A stretch of DNA of 33,231 nt, from IMG/VR virus record IMGVR_UViG_3300023099_000117, positions 1 through 33,231 of that record; one strand, 5' to 3'. Positions 24,750 through 31,993 of the stretch are shown here, in pieces. This stretch comes from a virus. The stretch's first letter is position 1; every line of letters begins with the position of its first letter. The notes under the pieces are model-generated. The model was not told the DNA's origin. It worked only from the letters and a program-made list of their open reading frames with translations, and ran no database searches. A program made the position numbers and the translations under genes.

Positions 24750-24761
24750 ATAAAAAAAATT

Positions 24762-25121
24762 ATGGCTTATATGTGGGATAAGGGCCCGCCGAACACGCAT
24801 TATATTTCTGGAATCTGGGAGGACTATTCCGGAGTTGTATCGCATTATGGTGTCCATGATTTTTTGAATCCTGGAGTTTCCGGTCTTCGAAAATTTACGA
24901 AAGCTCAGTTGATCGAGTTGGTTGAGACTGAGGGCAAACTTGTGTACGTTTTTGGATGGGATTACAAGCAAGGCAAGTTTGTACGTGGCAAACAAGTTTT
25001 TTGTTCAAATGGTCACCAAGGAAAATATTTGCATCACAATCCGTACGAAGATCGCACCAAAAATCTGAAACATCTTATAAAGATTAGCTGGTTCGAGCCG
25101 CTTTCGCAAAGTAATGTATAG
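24762..25121 (+). CDS. Hypothetical protein, possibly DUF3892-like
   Basis: The ATG at 24762 (MAYMWDKGPP) gives 119 residues; an earlier TTG at 24747 lies in the promoter box and is unlikely. Soluble, basic, with HYISGIWEDYSGVVSHYGVH then KFTKAQLIELVETEGKLVYV and a C-terminal LKHLIKISWFEPLS. This three-part pattern resembles small DUF3892-type proteins, without certainty. It has its own promoter and is divergent from the glycosylase-SRAP operon. The sequence up to 25253 after it holds a 6-bp hairpin (25209-25225) and no clear gene. Confidence 0.6.
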   Translation: MAYMWDKGPPNTHYISGIWEDYSGVVSHYGVHDFLNPGVSGLRKFTKAQLIELVETEGKLVYVFGWDYKQGKFVRGKQVFCSNGHQGKYLHHNPYEDRTKNLKHLIKISWFEPLSQSNV

Positions 25122-25253
25122 CTCGATTTGTGTTAAAAAATGTTTGGTCGTTACGATAACCTTATGTCATTACAACAGTAGACTTTAGCGTGTCAGGTTC
25201 TAAAGCTACTGATGCGATTCATCAGATCGAGCGAACAAATTATCCATCTAACC

Positions 25254-25514
25254 TTAATTTTTTCGCGTGATGCTTTTCTTCGGAGATGGGAAGTAATGCG
25301 AATAAAGCTTGTAAGTAGTACCGCAAAGAGCGGCTTCTAATGCTGCAAAGATATATCGGGCTGTATCCTTAGTTTCAGGATCACATAAGTGAAAAAGGAT
25401 TACAAAAAAGCCAATAATACCAGTTCCTACCAATAGGGCTTTCATTGCCATTGCGAACACGGCTTCATAAACTTTCATTTTTTCCGGAGTGAGATTATTC
25501 TTTGATTCATTCAT
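25254..25514 (-). CDS. Two-helix membrane protein, third gene of an unknown cassette
   Basis: An 86-residue protein with a charged N-terminus, a first hydrophobic helix (ALLVGTGIIGFFVILFHLC), a short acidic hairpin (DPETKDTA), a second apolar helix (ARYIFAALEAALCGTTYKLY) and a basic tail (SPKKSITRKN). The start overlaps the upstream stop (ATGA, 25511-25514). Small two-helix proteins at the end of such operons often act as membrane effectors or their regulators; that role here is only inferred. Confidence 0.7.
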   Translation of the reverse strand: MNESKNNLTPEKMKVYEAVFAMAMKALLVGTGIIGFFVILFHLCDPETKDTARYIFAALEAALCGTTYKLYSHYFPSPKKSITRKN

Positions 25515-25885
25515 GATTTGTCCGAAATTAATCTATAAAACGGAGTAACCACACATTCGGATTTTCTAAATTCATATCTATCGCGTTCCAATAGCTGACA
25601 AGTTTCGCAATAAATTATTTCTGGAAAAGAAGTCTCAAACCTTGCTGAGTCAATAATCCTATTGCAATTAGGACACTCAACCCCATGCATCTTTTCGAAC
25701 AAGTTCTCTTTCACTGCCATTTCACAAAAAAAGTGCGCAACAGGAGTTGTAATTCCATAGAAACTTCTGATATTTTCAACATATATCCTTTCTGGTTCCG
25801 TGTTTCCGATAAGTTCTAACTTCCTTTCGATGAATCTACCGATGAAGGAGTTGTCAATTGTTTGAAAGAATTTGAGTAATAACAT
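25511..25885 (-). CDS. Winged-helix-like plus zinc-ribbon protein, second gene of the cassette
   Basis: The ATG at 25885 (MLLLKFFQTIDNSFIG) gives 124 residues and overlaps the preceding gene by 32 bases; the frame extends to a TTG at 25921. The first part (about 30-62, PERIYVENIRSFYGITTPVA) looks like a small helical, possibly winged-helix, domain. The second has two CxxC pairs, CPNC and CETC, separated by about 22 residues, consistent with a zinc ribbon. Such a protein could connect a sensor to the membrane partner. Family not recognised. Confidence 0.65.
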   Translation of the reverse strand: MLLLKFFQTIDNSFIGRFIERKLELIGNTEPERIYVENIRSFYGITTPVAHFFCEMAVKENLFEKMHGVECPNCNRIIDSARFETSFPEIIYCETCQLLERDRYEFRKSECVVTPFYRLISDKS

Positions 25886-26714
25886 TTGGAATATCGTTTT
25901 GAGTTGTTGGGTATAAGGCAACGCTTAATTGACCTCTGGCAGGATCAATGGTAAAATGTCTCGGCATATTATCGTCGTCAGGCATATATCTAAACAACGT
26001 TTTATTAATAGGCTTTTCGATTATGCTTCTATAGTGCTCAGGATATTTTTCCTTAAGAGTGAAATTTTCATCCATCGTTTTCGTATCCGTTGAAGCGCTA
26101 TCTTTCCACTTCGCAAATCTAGCATCGATTGTTCCTTCATCCCAAAGATGTTTAACGCCTTTATTTAAATCGCATTCGATAGGTAACGAATCTGTAAAAT
26201 AATCTAAAATATTATTAATTGCAACTTTTTCATCATTTAACTTGTCAACTTTAATTACCGTCCTGTCGTCATTGAAATATGACATCATGTTCTTTTCTAG
26301 TATTGTGGCTTGGAAAACAATATTTCTACGTGATACTGTGATAATATATGGCTGCGGAAAATTCAAAATAACCTCTTCAAATGGGCTTCCCAATATAACT
26401 TTGAATTCCACCATTGGACTGATAACAATCTGTAATTTTCCATCAAGATTTGTCTGGTTTATTACAGGATAGGGAAACGCGTTTCTATCAAAATTATCTA
26501 ACCTAAAGTTATTTTGGAATCGATAGATGTAAACATGTTGCTTAGTAGAGTTTATATTTGAGAAAGCGAAATCTTTTATATTTTGAGGGACTATGTTCTC
26601 AACTACTCTGGAATAAAGCCGTTCGCCACTTTCGGATATTTGGAAGTTTTCTTTTATTTCTTTTACAGGAAACAATTTTAAGATTCTAGTTAAAATATCA
26701 ACTTCAGTATTCAT
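25854..26714 (-). CDS. Unknown 286-residue protein, first gene of the cassette
   Basis: Soluble protein with a helical beginning (MNTEVDILTRILKLFPVKEI), a beta-rich middle (QHVYIYRFQNNFRLDNF, LQIVISPMVEFKVILG, PYIITVSRRNIVFQATIL) and a helical-charged C-terminal third (WDEGTIDARFAKWKDS, YPEHYRSIIEKPINKTLFRY). No membrane helix, Walker motif or nuclease motif is visible. Base composition is more AT-rich than in the phage structural genes, which suggests separate acquisition. It heads the three-gene unit and has its own upstream promoter box and leader hairpin. It is not a match to any family I know. Confidence 0.65.
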   Translation of the reverse strand: MNTEVDILTRILKLFPVKEIKENFQISESGERLYSRVVENIVPQNIKDFAFSNINSTKQHVYIYRFQNNFRLDNFDRNAFPYPVINQTNLDGKLQIVISPMVEFKVILGSPFEEVILNFPQPYIITVSRRNIVFQATILEKNMMSYFNDDRTVIKVDKLNDEKVAINNILDYFTDSLPIECDLNKGVKHLWDEGTIDARFAKWKDSASTDTKTMDENFTLKEKYPEHYRSIIEKPINKTLFRYMPDDDNMPRHFTIDPARGQLSVALYPTTQNDIPNVITQILSNN

Positions 26715-26739
26715 AAAAAATATTTTTTAGTTCTAAAAT

Positions 26740-26784
26740 AAAAATCCACATGATCATACAAATAAGTAGATTATGTGGATTTTT
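26740..26784. terminator. Bidirectional hairpin in the leader of the three-gene cassette
   Basis: A 12-bp perfect stem, AAAAATCCACAT (26740-26751) with ATGTGGATTTTT (26773-26784), with a 21-base loop and T-runs on both strands. On the minus strand it lies between the -7 box at 26813 and the start of the cassette, so it could either end transcription from the NdpA-like gene or attenuate the cassette. Confidence 0.6.
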
Positions 26785-26812
26785 TTAATTTCGCAATGGG
26801 GCTTGCCGTGGT

Positions 26813-26820
26813 CAAATATA
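26813..26820 (-). promoter_or_regulatory. -7 box for the three-gene cassette
   Basis: TATATTTG on the minus strand, about 100 bases before the first gene of the cassette and upstream of the hairpin. No good TTG is seen 17-23 bases further upstream. Confidence 0.4.
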
Positions 26821-26865
26821 ATACTTTTTAGCTCTGTTAGACATATTATAAAAAAGATTTGTAAA

Positions 26866-27933
26866 TTATAATCGGTGCTGCTTGATTTCTCTATTAAAAT
26901 AAGCCAAGTAATAATACATCTGCTTTTCTTCATCCCAGCCTTTTTCTAAGAACCGTTCGGCGCTTTCCGGATTGATGAAGTCCAATTTAATTTGGATATT
27001 CGTATCCAAGTTGATGACATTTTTGATTTGCTTGCGCGCATCGGTTACGGCCGTGTTTGAGATTTGGAAATTTGAAACATCTTCAATACTATATTTCTCG
27101 CCTTTGTCAACTTTGTAGTTTTTGAATTCGGGAATTAAATCGGGATTGTCTAAAACTTCATTTAAGAAATTCGTTTCCTCGAATTGGTCGTTTTTTGCAA
27201 AATAGTTTACCGAACGATTCAGGAACATGATCTCTTCTTTCTTATCTTCAGCTGGCAGTACTACATCTTTGGCAAAGCCTTGACAGAATTTAAGGTACTT
27301 TCTGGTAATGAAATTCTCATCTTCAAATGCATCCACTTGTAGAAAATGCTCCAGCCAATATCTGGCATCGTAACGGTTGCTGTCCACGGTCAGGACTTTG
27401 TAACCTTCGTCCTTTTTGTAATTGAAAATGATAACGCCTTTGTCCAATTTATCCAGAGATGTACCATGTTTCAAATTCATTTCAAGCCTACTTTCCTTTT
27501 CGTTGAATTCAAGAAAGTCAGACTGCAGTTCAGATTTGAAAACTCCTATGGCATCCACAATTTGATTATCGATTGAAACGTTTGTCAGATAGGCAACATA
27601 CACCTCGCCGTTTTTGATGTGTGGATGATTCGACTGGTCAAACAGATGTTGAGTGATCAGTTTTGAAATTCGGTGCAACGCGGACGGCTGCTCGAAGATT
27701 TGACGGCATAGGTTGAACATGTCATTATATTCCAGATCGACCTCGTGTGAGAACTGGTAATACATCTCTTCTTTTTCCCTGAACGGTTTTAAAAAGAATT
27801 CTTTTAACAGTGGTGTGATTTCATCGTTTAGACGATAAGGAGCCTCGGAAATAAATATCGGCTCGTTCCGGCTTTTGTTTCCAACTTTGTGGAGTGAAAG
27901 CGTTTCAATCTGAGTGTTGTACAAGTTGATCAT
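26866..27933 (-). CDS. Nucleoid-associated protein (NdpA/YejK family)
   Basis: A 355-residue soluble protein resembling the 37-kDa nucleoid-associated family. It has IFISEAPYRLNDEITPLLKEF near the start, VYVAYLTNVSIDNQIVDAIG in the middle, KGVIIFNYKKDEGYKVLTVD and then DARYWLEHFLQVDAFEDENF, and a C-terminal YYYLAYFNREIKQHRL. Members bind the bacterial nucleoid; their exact function is unclear. A phage or mobile-element copy in an accessory region may be involved in host chromosome control or be a component of a defence island. It is divergent from the DUF3606 gene. Confidence 0.72.
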   Translation of the reverse strand: MINLYNTQIETLSLHKVGNKSRNEPIFISEAPYRLNDEITPLLKEFFLKPFREKEEMYYQFSHEVDLEYNDMFNLCRQIFEQPSALHRISKLITQHLFDQSNHPHIKNGEVYVAYLTNVSIDNQIVDAIGVFKSELQSDFLEFNEKESRLEMNLKHGTSLDKLDKGVIIFNYKKDEGYKVLTVDSNRYDARYWLEHFLQVDAFEDENFITRKYLKFCQGFAKDVVLPAEDKKEEIMFLNRSVNYFAKNDQFEETNFLNEVLDNPDLIPEFKNYKVDKGEKYSIEDVSNFQISNTAVTDARKQIKNVINLDTNIQIKLDFINPESAERFLEKGWDEEKQMYYYLAYFNREIKQHRL

Positions 27934-27966
27934 TGTAATTTTATGAATTAATTAATATTTAGGATG

Positions 27967-28000
27967 TAACTATTTTAAACATCTAACGTTATAATAGTTA
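27967..28000. promoter_or_regulatory. Dyad in the divergent NdpA-DUF3606 promoter region
   Basis: An 8-bp perfect inverted repeat TAACTATT (27967-27974) / AATAGTTA (27993-28000), 18 bases apart, lies in the 86-base space between two divergent genes. It could be a shared operator. No clear promoter boxes were found beside it. Confidence 0.4.
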
Positions 28001-28019
28001 GTGCTTTAATGATTGAAAT

Positions 28020-28232
28020 ATGAAAGTGACAAAAAGTAAAAAGTCCAAGGTTCCGACAATTGATGTAAATAATTTTAGACAGGTTCGGAATGCTGCCGTT
28101 TCATTCCGAACAACCGAGGATCATGTTAGGCAAGCGGTCGCTGCTGTTGGAAATGTAATTGCAGATGTGAGATTATATTTTAACAGTAATCACAATCCTA
28201 TTCACCGGCCGGCTCGGGGTTTGCGCCTTTAA
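28020..28232 (+). CDS. DUF3606 small protein
   Basis: A 70-residue protein whose core reads TIDVNNFRQVRNAAVSFRTT, then HVRQAVAAVGNVIADVRLYF. The family pattern is ID-x-x-x-x-x-x-VRxxxxxFxVTxxxLRxAVxxVGxxxxxVxxYL, a very good fit. A basic N-terminal tail (MKVTKSKKSKV) and C-terminal tail could contact nucleic acid. The function of the family is unknown. The stop codon overlaps that of the converging gene (28229-28232). Confidence 0.75.
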   Translation: MKVTKSKKSKVPTIDVNNFRQVRNAAVSFRTTEDHVRQAVAAVGNVIADVRLYFNSNHNPIHRPARGLRL

Positions 28233-28636
28233 CGTTTTCTATTCTCAATTAAATCTCGCAAAGCCATTGACTTTTCATAGACTTCTGGATGATTCTCTTT
28301 TAACCAAAAGTCACATGTCTTCCTTTCATCGATAAGAGCATTGTGGTTTAGTTTTCGAATTTCGCTTTCAGGATCGCAAATGCCTTTAAGTTCATACTCG
28401 CTAACGCTTTTATGCATCGTTCCCGGACATCCGTTTGATAAAATTTTGTTGTAACCATCACCATGCTGATTGTCAATTAAAAACTGATCTTTATTTTCCG
28501 TTGTGACTAATATCCCTTGTCGCGTTTGTCCAACGAATGCACCATACCACCATGTTGGAGTTGCAGGTGATTGCACTTCATAAGTCACAAACTCGTAGTT
28601 AACGTCTTCGCTGTAATTCCATTTCCCTTTGTACAT
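28229..28636 (-). CDS. Hypothetical phage protein
   Basis: A 135-residue soluble protein (MYKGKWNYSEDVNYEFVTYE, then TWWYGAFVGQTRQGILVTTE and DQFLIDNQHGDGYNKILSNG). The glycine- and aromatic-rich centre followed by a helical tail (NHPEVYEKSMALRDLIENRK) suggests a small beta domain with a helix. It follows the AP2-like gene by two bases and is the end of an early-region operon. No family recognised. Confidence 0.6.
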   Translation of the reverse strand: MYKGKWNYSEDVNYEFVTYEVQSPATPTWWYGAFVGQTRQGILVTTENKDQFLIDNQHGDGYNKILSNGCPGTMHKSVSEYELKGICDPESEIRKLNHNALIDERKTCDFWLKENHPEVYEKSMALRDLIENRKR

Positions 28637-28638
28637 AA

Positions 28639-28830
28639 TTATTTTTTTAGTGGTTTCAAAATTTGCAAAGGAGCTTTCAATCCTTTCTCTAAGATTTTCC
28701 GGTCACGTGCTTTGACCGCTTCGATTTCAGTATCATGAGTTCCGCAATTATGTCGGAGCCTTCCTTCCTGAACTGATGATTGATATTTTCTGAGTAGATG
28801 GCTATAACTTACGCCAGTGTATTTCGACAT
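28639..28830 (-). CDS. Stand-alone AP2-like DNA-binding protein
   Basis: A 63-residue basic protein whose order of motifs follows the AP2 fold: YTGVSYSHLLRKYQSSVQ (strands 1 and 2), an exposed basic loop EGRLRHN, then CGTHDTEIEAVKARDRKIL, equivalent to the strand-3 and helix segment LGxFxTxEEAAxAYD. In phages, AP2 domains usually occur fused to homing endonucleases; here no nuclease is attached. It could be an endonuclease remnant or a small regulator. It is two bases from both neighbours in the same operon. Confidence 0.6.
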   Translation of the reverse strand: MSKYTGVSYSHLLRKYQSSVQEGRLRHNCGTHDTEIEAVKARDRKILEKGLKAPLQILKPLKK

Positions 28831-28832
28831 AA

Positions 28833-29171
28833 TTATTTGAGTATTTTGTTACAAATTCCGTTAAGACTTTTAGGATCCTTGTCGTGAGCATCAATCATAA
28901 AGCTTATGTTCGCCATATCGTAGATGGCAACGCCGCTAATTTTCTTGATGAAATTTTCAAAGACCTGATACACTTGTTCAGTCGCTTCATCTTTTACCTG
29001 AAAAAACATGTCATAATGATCTCGTTCAGATTTGATGAGTTCCGGATATACCAGATTAAGTTTCCGTTTCAACTCTCTATTAAAATATCTGGTGTGTTTA
29101 ATGGATTCGAGCAAATTCAATGTTACCTGGCTTGAGATAACAGATGCTGTTATTTTGTCAATTTCTGTCAT
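28833..29171 (-). CDS. Hypothetical phage protein
   Basis: A 112-residue, mainly helical protein (KITASVISSQVTLNLLESIK at the start, YFNRELKRKLNLVYPELIKS in the middle, and VYQVFENFIKKISGVAIYDM). The pattern resembles small phage proteins that bind single-stranded DNA or interact with replication enzymes, but this is only an impression. It precedes the AP2-like gene by two bases and follows the PP-loop gene by 20 bases. Confidence 0.6.
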   Translation of the reverse strand: MTEIDKITASVISSQVTLNLLESIKHTRYFNRELKRKLNLVYPELIKSERDHYDMFFQVKDEATEQVYQVFENFIKKISGVAIYDMANISFMIDAHDKDPKSLNGICNKILK

Positions 29172-29191
29172 TGTATTTATAGAAGATTCTT

Positions 29192-30100
29192 TTATTTACC
29201 ACAGACTAATCCGCAACTGGTTATTGATAATATGTCGATGAAATTTTCATCATCGGAATTTGGTGTAATTGTCAATCGTTTTTCTGCCATCACCTTTTCA
29301 ATTATTTTAATGATCGCTTTGATTCTCTTTTCGATAATCGCATCCTGGTTAGCAATTATTTTTTCTAATGGATAATCTTTGCCATTCCAAAAGAAATCCG
29401 AACCGTTATGCTCCATTTTCATTGCATTCTTGAACAATTCCGGTTCATGCCTTAGCAATCCAACCCATTCATATTTCATTTGATTAAAACAGAAATAGCA
29501 ATTGGCGCGAGTTCTCCACGAAAAAAGCATATCGATAACCCATTCTGGCAAAATTGCTTTTAAATCTAAATTCATTCGGGTACAAACTTTGTCGTATACT
29601 TCCTGCCAAAAGAAAGTTGGCGGTTTCAATCCTGCATTTTTAATAATTTCGTAAACCATCCGCAAATTAATTCCAGCCTCAACCAATGGATATTTCGGAT
29701 AAATGTTGCGCTTTGAAGCATTATTATAACCACTCCGATCTTCATCGGCCCGGATTCCGTAGTAGACAAAACACGGTGTACTTCCAATGTAATTTTCCAT
29801 TGGCACCATTTTACTCTGTTTCGTGCAATACCTATCATTCCATGATGGAAGAAAGCCACCGCGCTCAGTTGTAATTATGTATTCTAAATTTTTACCTACA
29901 CGGACTATCGGTTTTCCTAAGTAAATTTCAACTCGATCAAGCCAGTCAAAAACTTGTGGCAATTCCGCACCGGTCGGATTAAACATAAATTCATAGGGTA
30001 AATTCGGTTCTTTCGCCATTTGCCACAATGCAGTTGCAAGGCTGTCTTTTCCAGAAATTGGAATGATGTGACGTTCTTCTAAAAACAAGTCTTTTTGCAT
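29192..30100 (-). CDS. PAPS reductase-like (PP-loop) adenine nucleotide hydrolase family protein
   Basis: The N-terminal PP-loop IPISGKDSLATAL (Ser16-Gly-Lys-Asp-Ser20) is the ATP-pyrophosphate site of this family. Further typical segments are FNPTGAELPQVFDWL, the RYCTKQSKMVP cysteine and ANCYFCFNQMK, and a C-terminal SCGLVCGK. These cysteines may bind zinc or an iron-sulfur cluster. At 302 residues it is a normal length. Related proteins in bacteria reduce activated sulfate or sulfurate nucleic acid (DndC type); in phages the substrate is usually unknown. It is 25 bases downstream of the helicase-methyltransferase, so a DNA-modification role is possible but unproven. Confidence 0.8.
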   Translation of the reverse strand: MQKDLFLEERHIIPISGKDSLATALWQMAKEPNLPYEFMFNPTGAELPQVFDWLDRVEIYLGKPIVRVGKNLEYIITTERGGFLPSWNDRYCTKQSKMVPMENYIGSTPCFVYYGIRADEDRSGYNNASKRNIYPKYPLVEAGINLRMVYEIIKNAGLKPPTFFWQEVYDKVCTRMNLDLKAILPEWVIDMLFSWRTRANCYFCFNQMKYEWVGLLRHEPELFKNAMKMEHNGSDFFWNGKDYPLEKIIANQDAIIEKRIKAIIKIIEKVMAEKRLTITPNSDDENFIDILSITSCGLVCGK

Positions 30101-30125
30101 TTTTATAGATTTAATATTTCAGGCA

Positions 30126-31724
30126 TTACGACAGAATATCAAACAATGTTGGAACATTGATTTTGTACTCGATTGATTTCAGGTAGAACAAACCGTCATC
30201 ATAATATGCAGGGTTCAGCTCAGCAGATATCGCTTTGCGTTTCATTTCCAAAGCTTTGTAAGGAGTTGAGAAAAGACCTCCAAATGGATCATCTACCACA
30301 TCACCTTCGTTTGTGAACCTGTAAATCAACCGTTCGATAATATCAAGCTGCAACGGGCAAATGTGCTTTTCTTTCTTACGGTTCACCTGATTGGCGTTAA
30401 GAGTAAGCATCCTGTTTACGTCGGTCCAAACGAGATCATTTGAGCTGGTAGGTGGAATTGTCATGTACAACTTCGATAGTTTTCCGACTGCATCCAGATC
30501 ATTGCACACTCTCAAGTGTTCCTGAAAATCGTAAATGTTTTTCATGTCGTAGTCTTTCCACTTGTTGAAAACATACTTCATGTCAGCAGTTGTAAGTTCC
30601 TCTGAACTTAGAAAGCGATCACCAGATGATTTCCAATAAGCATGTGCATCGAGCTGCCAAAGTGAAAGCAAATACGCATCGATCTTTTTAATTACGGGAT
30701 CATCTGCATAAGCGTTATTCATTTCCGTTGGGCGCTTTCTGAAAAGCAAAACATATTCCGGTAGACCAACTCCCATTTTAGTAGCATCTTTCCGTTGTTC
30801 TCCCCATGTTAAGCGATATGTTTGATTGTTTTCACGAACCACGTCAGTTGTGATTGTTATCTTACCAACCAAATAGAATCCGTGCTTTTCAAAGTGTGCA
30901 ACAGTCTGTCCGGAAAAATCTGAGATAGTTGTAAATGAAGTTCCGTTTTGATAACTGTAACGTATCCTGTCTTTTACATGGATCGCAGCTATTCTACCTG
31001 GCTTTAAAGTTCGCAGCAGATTTGGCGTAAGGAAATCCATTTGCTTAAAAAATTCAGCGTTACCATGGTTATGTCCGAAATCATTATAATTATCTGAGTA
31101 TTCGTAATGATCGCCAAAAGGAATTGAAGTGAGAATCATGTCGGTCGAGTTATCCGGCATTTCTTCATGTACAATTGTCGTATCGTTATTGTGTACCGTT
31201 GCGCCGCCAATGGTCGCGGTTCTGATATTTTCAAATATTTGTCGTTTCATGTCTTCTGTAATTTTGTCGATGTTGAGGCCGTATTCACGCACCAGATTGA
31301 TCATTTCGGTTTGTAGCTCGATATGCTTGCGCCACTTTTCTTTTAGGGTTTTAAGTACGTCCCTTTCGTTTTGAGTAAACAACACGTAAATGTCTACTTC
31401 ATGCATTTGACGGAATCGGTACACACGATGCACCGCCTGTATGAAGTCATTGAATTTGTAATCAATACCGACAAAGATCATTTTGTGGCAAGCATGCTGG
31501 AAGTTGCATCCGGATCCTGCGATCTTTGGTTTTGTAGAAAGTATCTGGTATTTGGTATGTTTGAAATCAATCAACAACCTTTGCTTTTCATCGTTCGATT
31601 GTGATCCGTAAACGGACCGTAAATCAATCCAATCATCCTGTTTAAACTTCTTTTCGATTGCAAGCCGTTCCGCTTCCAAATGGCTCCATAAAATCCACGT
31701 TTCGGCATTGTCGGGAGTAATAAA
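30126..31724 (-). pseudogene. N-terminally truncated SNF2 helicase-DNA methyltransferase fusion
   Basis: The product starts within a SNF2-type helicase C domain: residues encoded from about 31715 read PDNAETWILWSHLEAERLA, followed by AGSGCNFQHACHKMIFVGID (motif V) and QAVHRVYRFRQ (motif VI). Behind it (about 155 onward in the ORF) is a beta-class DNA methyltransferase with motif IV TSIPFGDHYEY and motif I DDPFGGLFSTPY, then AELNPAYYD. The reading frame runs back to a stop at 31725-31727 without an ATG and without the first ATPase lobe (Walker A and B), so the gene is cut. A start at the TTG at 31679 is unconvincing. The methyltransferase part may still be intact. It is 25 bases upstream of the PP-loop gene. 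Confidence 0.8.
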
Positions 31725-31728
31725 TTAT

Positions 31729-31875
31729 TTTAATAGCTTTAATAGTTTTAACGACAGTGAGGCTACGTTTAATAATCACTGTACATTCAATCCATTAGAT
31801 AAGCTAATTGAAGCTTATGATGAAAATAGAAAACTTTATGAGAGATTGATATCCGAAATTAAAGGTAAAATTTAA
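31729..31875 (+). pseudogene. C-terminal remnant, probably of the phage regulator (repressor)
   Basis: A plus-strand frame ending at TAA 31873-31875 encodes YFNSFNSFNDSEATFNN then CTFNPLDKLIEAYDENRKLYERLISEIKGKI. Asparagine-rich strands followed by a leucine-heptad helix (LDKLIEAYDENRKLYERLI) are typical of the C-terminal end of Bacteroidota phage XRE-type regulators. No DNA-binding domain precedes it: left of about 31725 the same frame runs into the antisense of the truncated helicase. It is followed by a terminator, as an intact gene would be. Confidence 0.6.
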
Positions 31876-31907
31876 ACTCAAATGTTAAATACCACATTCC
31901 AATTTTT

Positions 31908-31930
31908 AAGGCCGCATTGCGGTCTTTTTT
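31908..31930 (+). terminator. Terminator after the regulator remnant
   Basis: AAGGCCGC (31908-31915) pairs with GCGGTCTT (31919-31926) (eight pairs, one G-T) with loop ATT, followed by a T-run. A strong intrinsic terminator 33 bases after the remnant's stop. Confidence 0.85.
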
Positions 31931-31968
31931 GTATAAAGAATAATAGTATATTTATTCGCTTATATTAA

Positions 31969-31976
31969 GTTATAGG
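31969..31976 (+). repeat. GTTATAGG boundary repeat, left of the TIR gene
   Basis: GTTATAGG occurs here, 18 bases before the TIR ATG, and again at the right end of the inverted-repeat site after the gene (32954-32961). A promoter-like TATATTTA lies just before it (31946-31953) with TTG 15 bases upstream, slightly short spacing. Confidence 0.45.
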
Positions 31977-31993
31977 TTATTTTATAGAACATC

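Noticed and set aside
31129-31604. Plus-strand frames opposite the methyltransferase
   Set aside because: Antisense shadows of a clear helicase and methyltransferase sequence.
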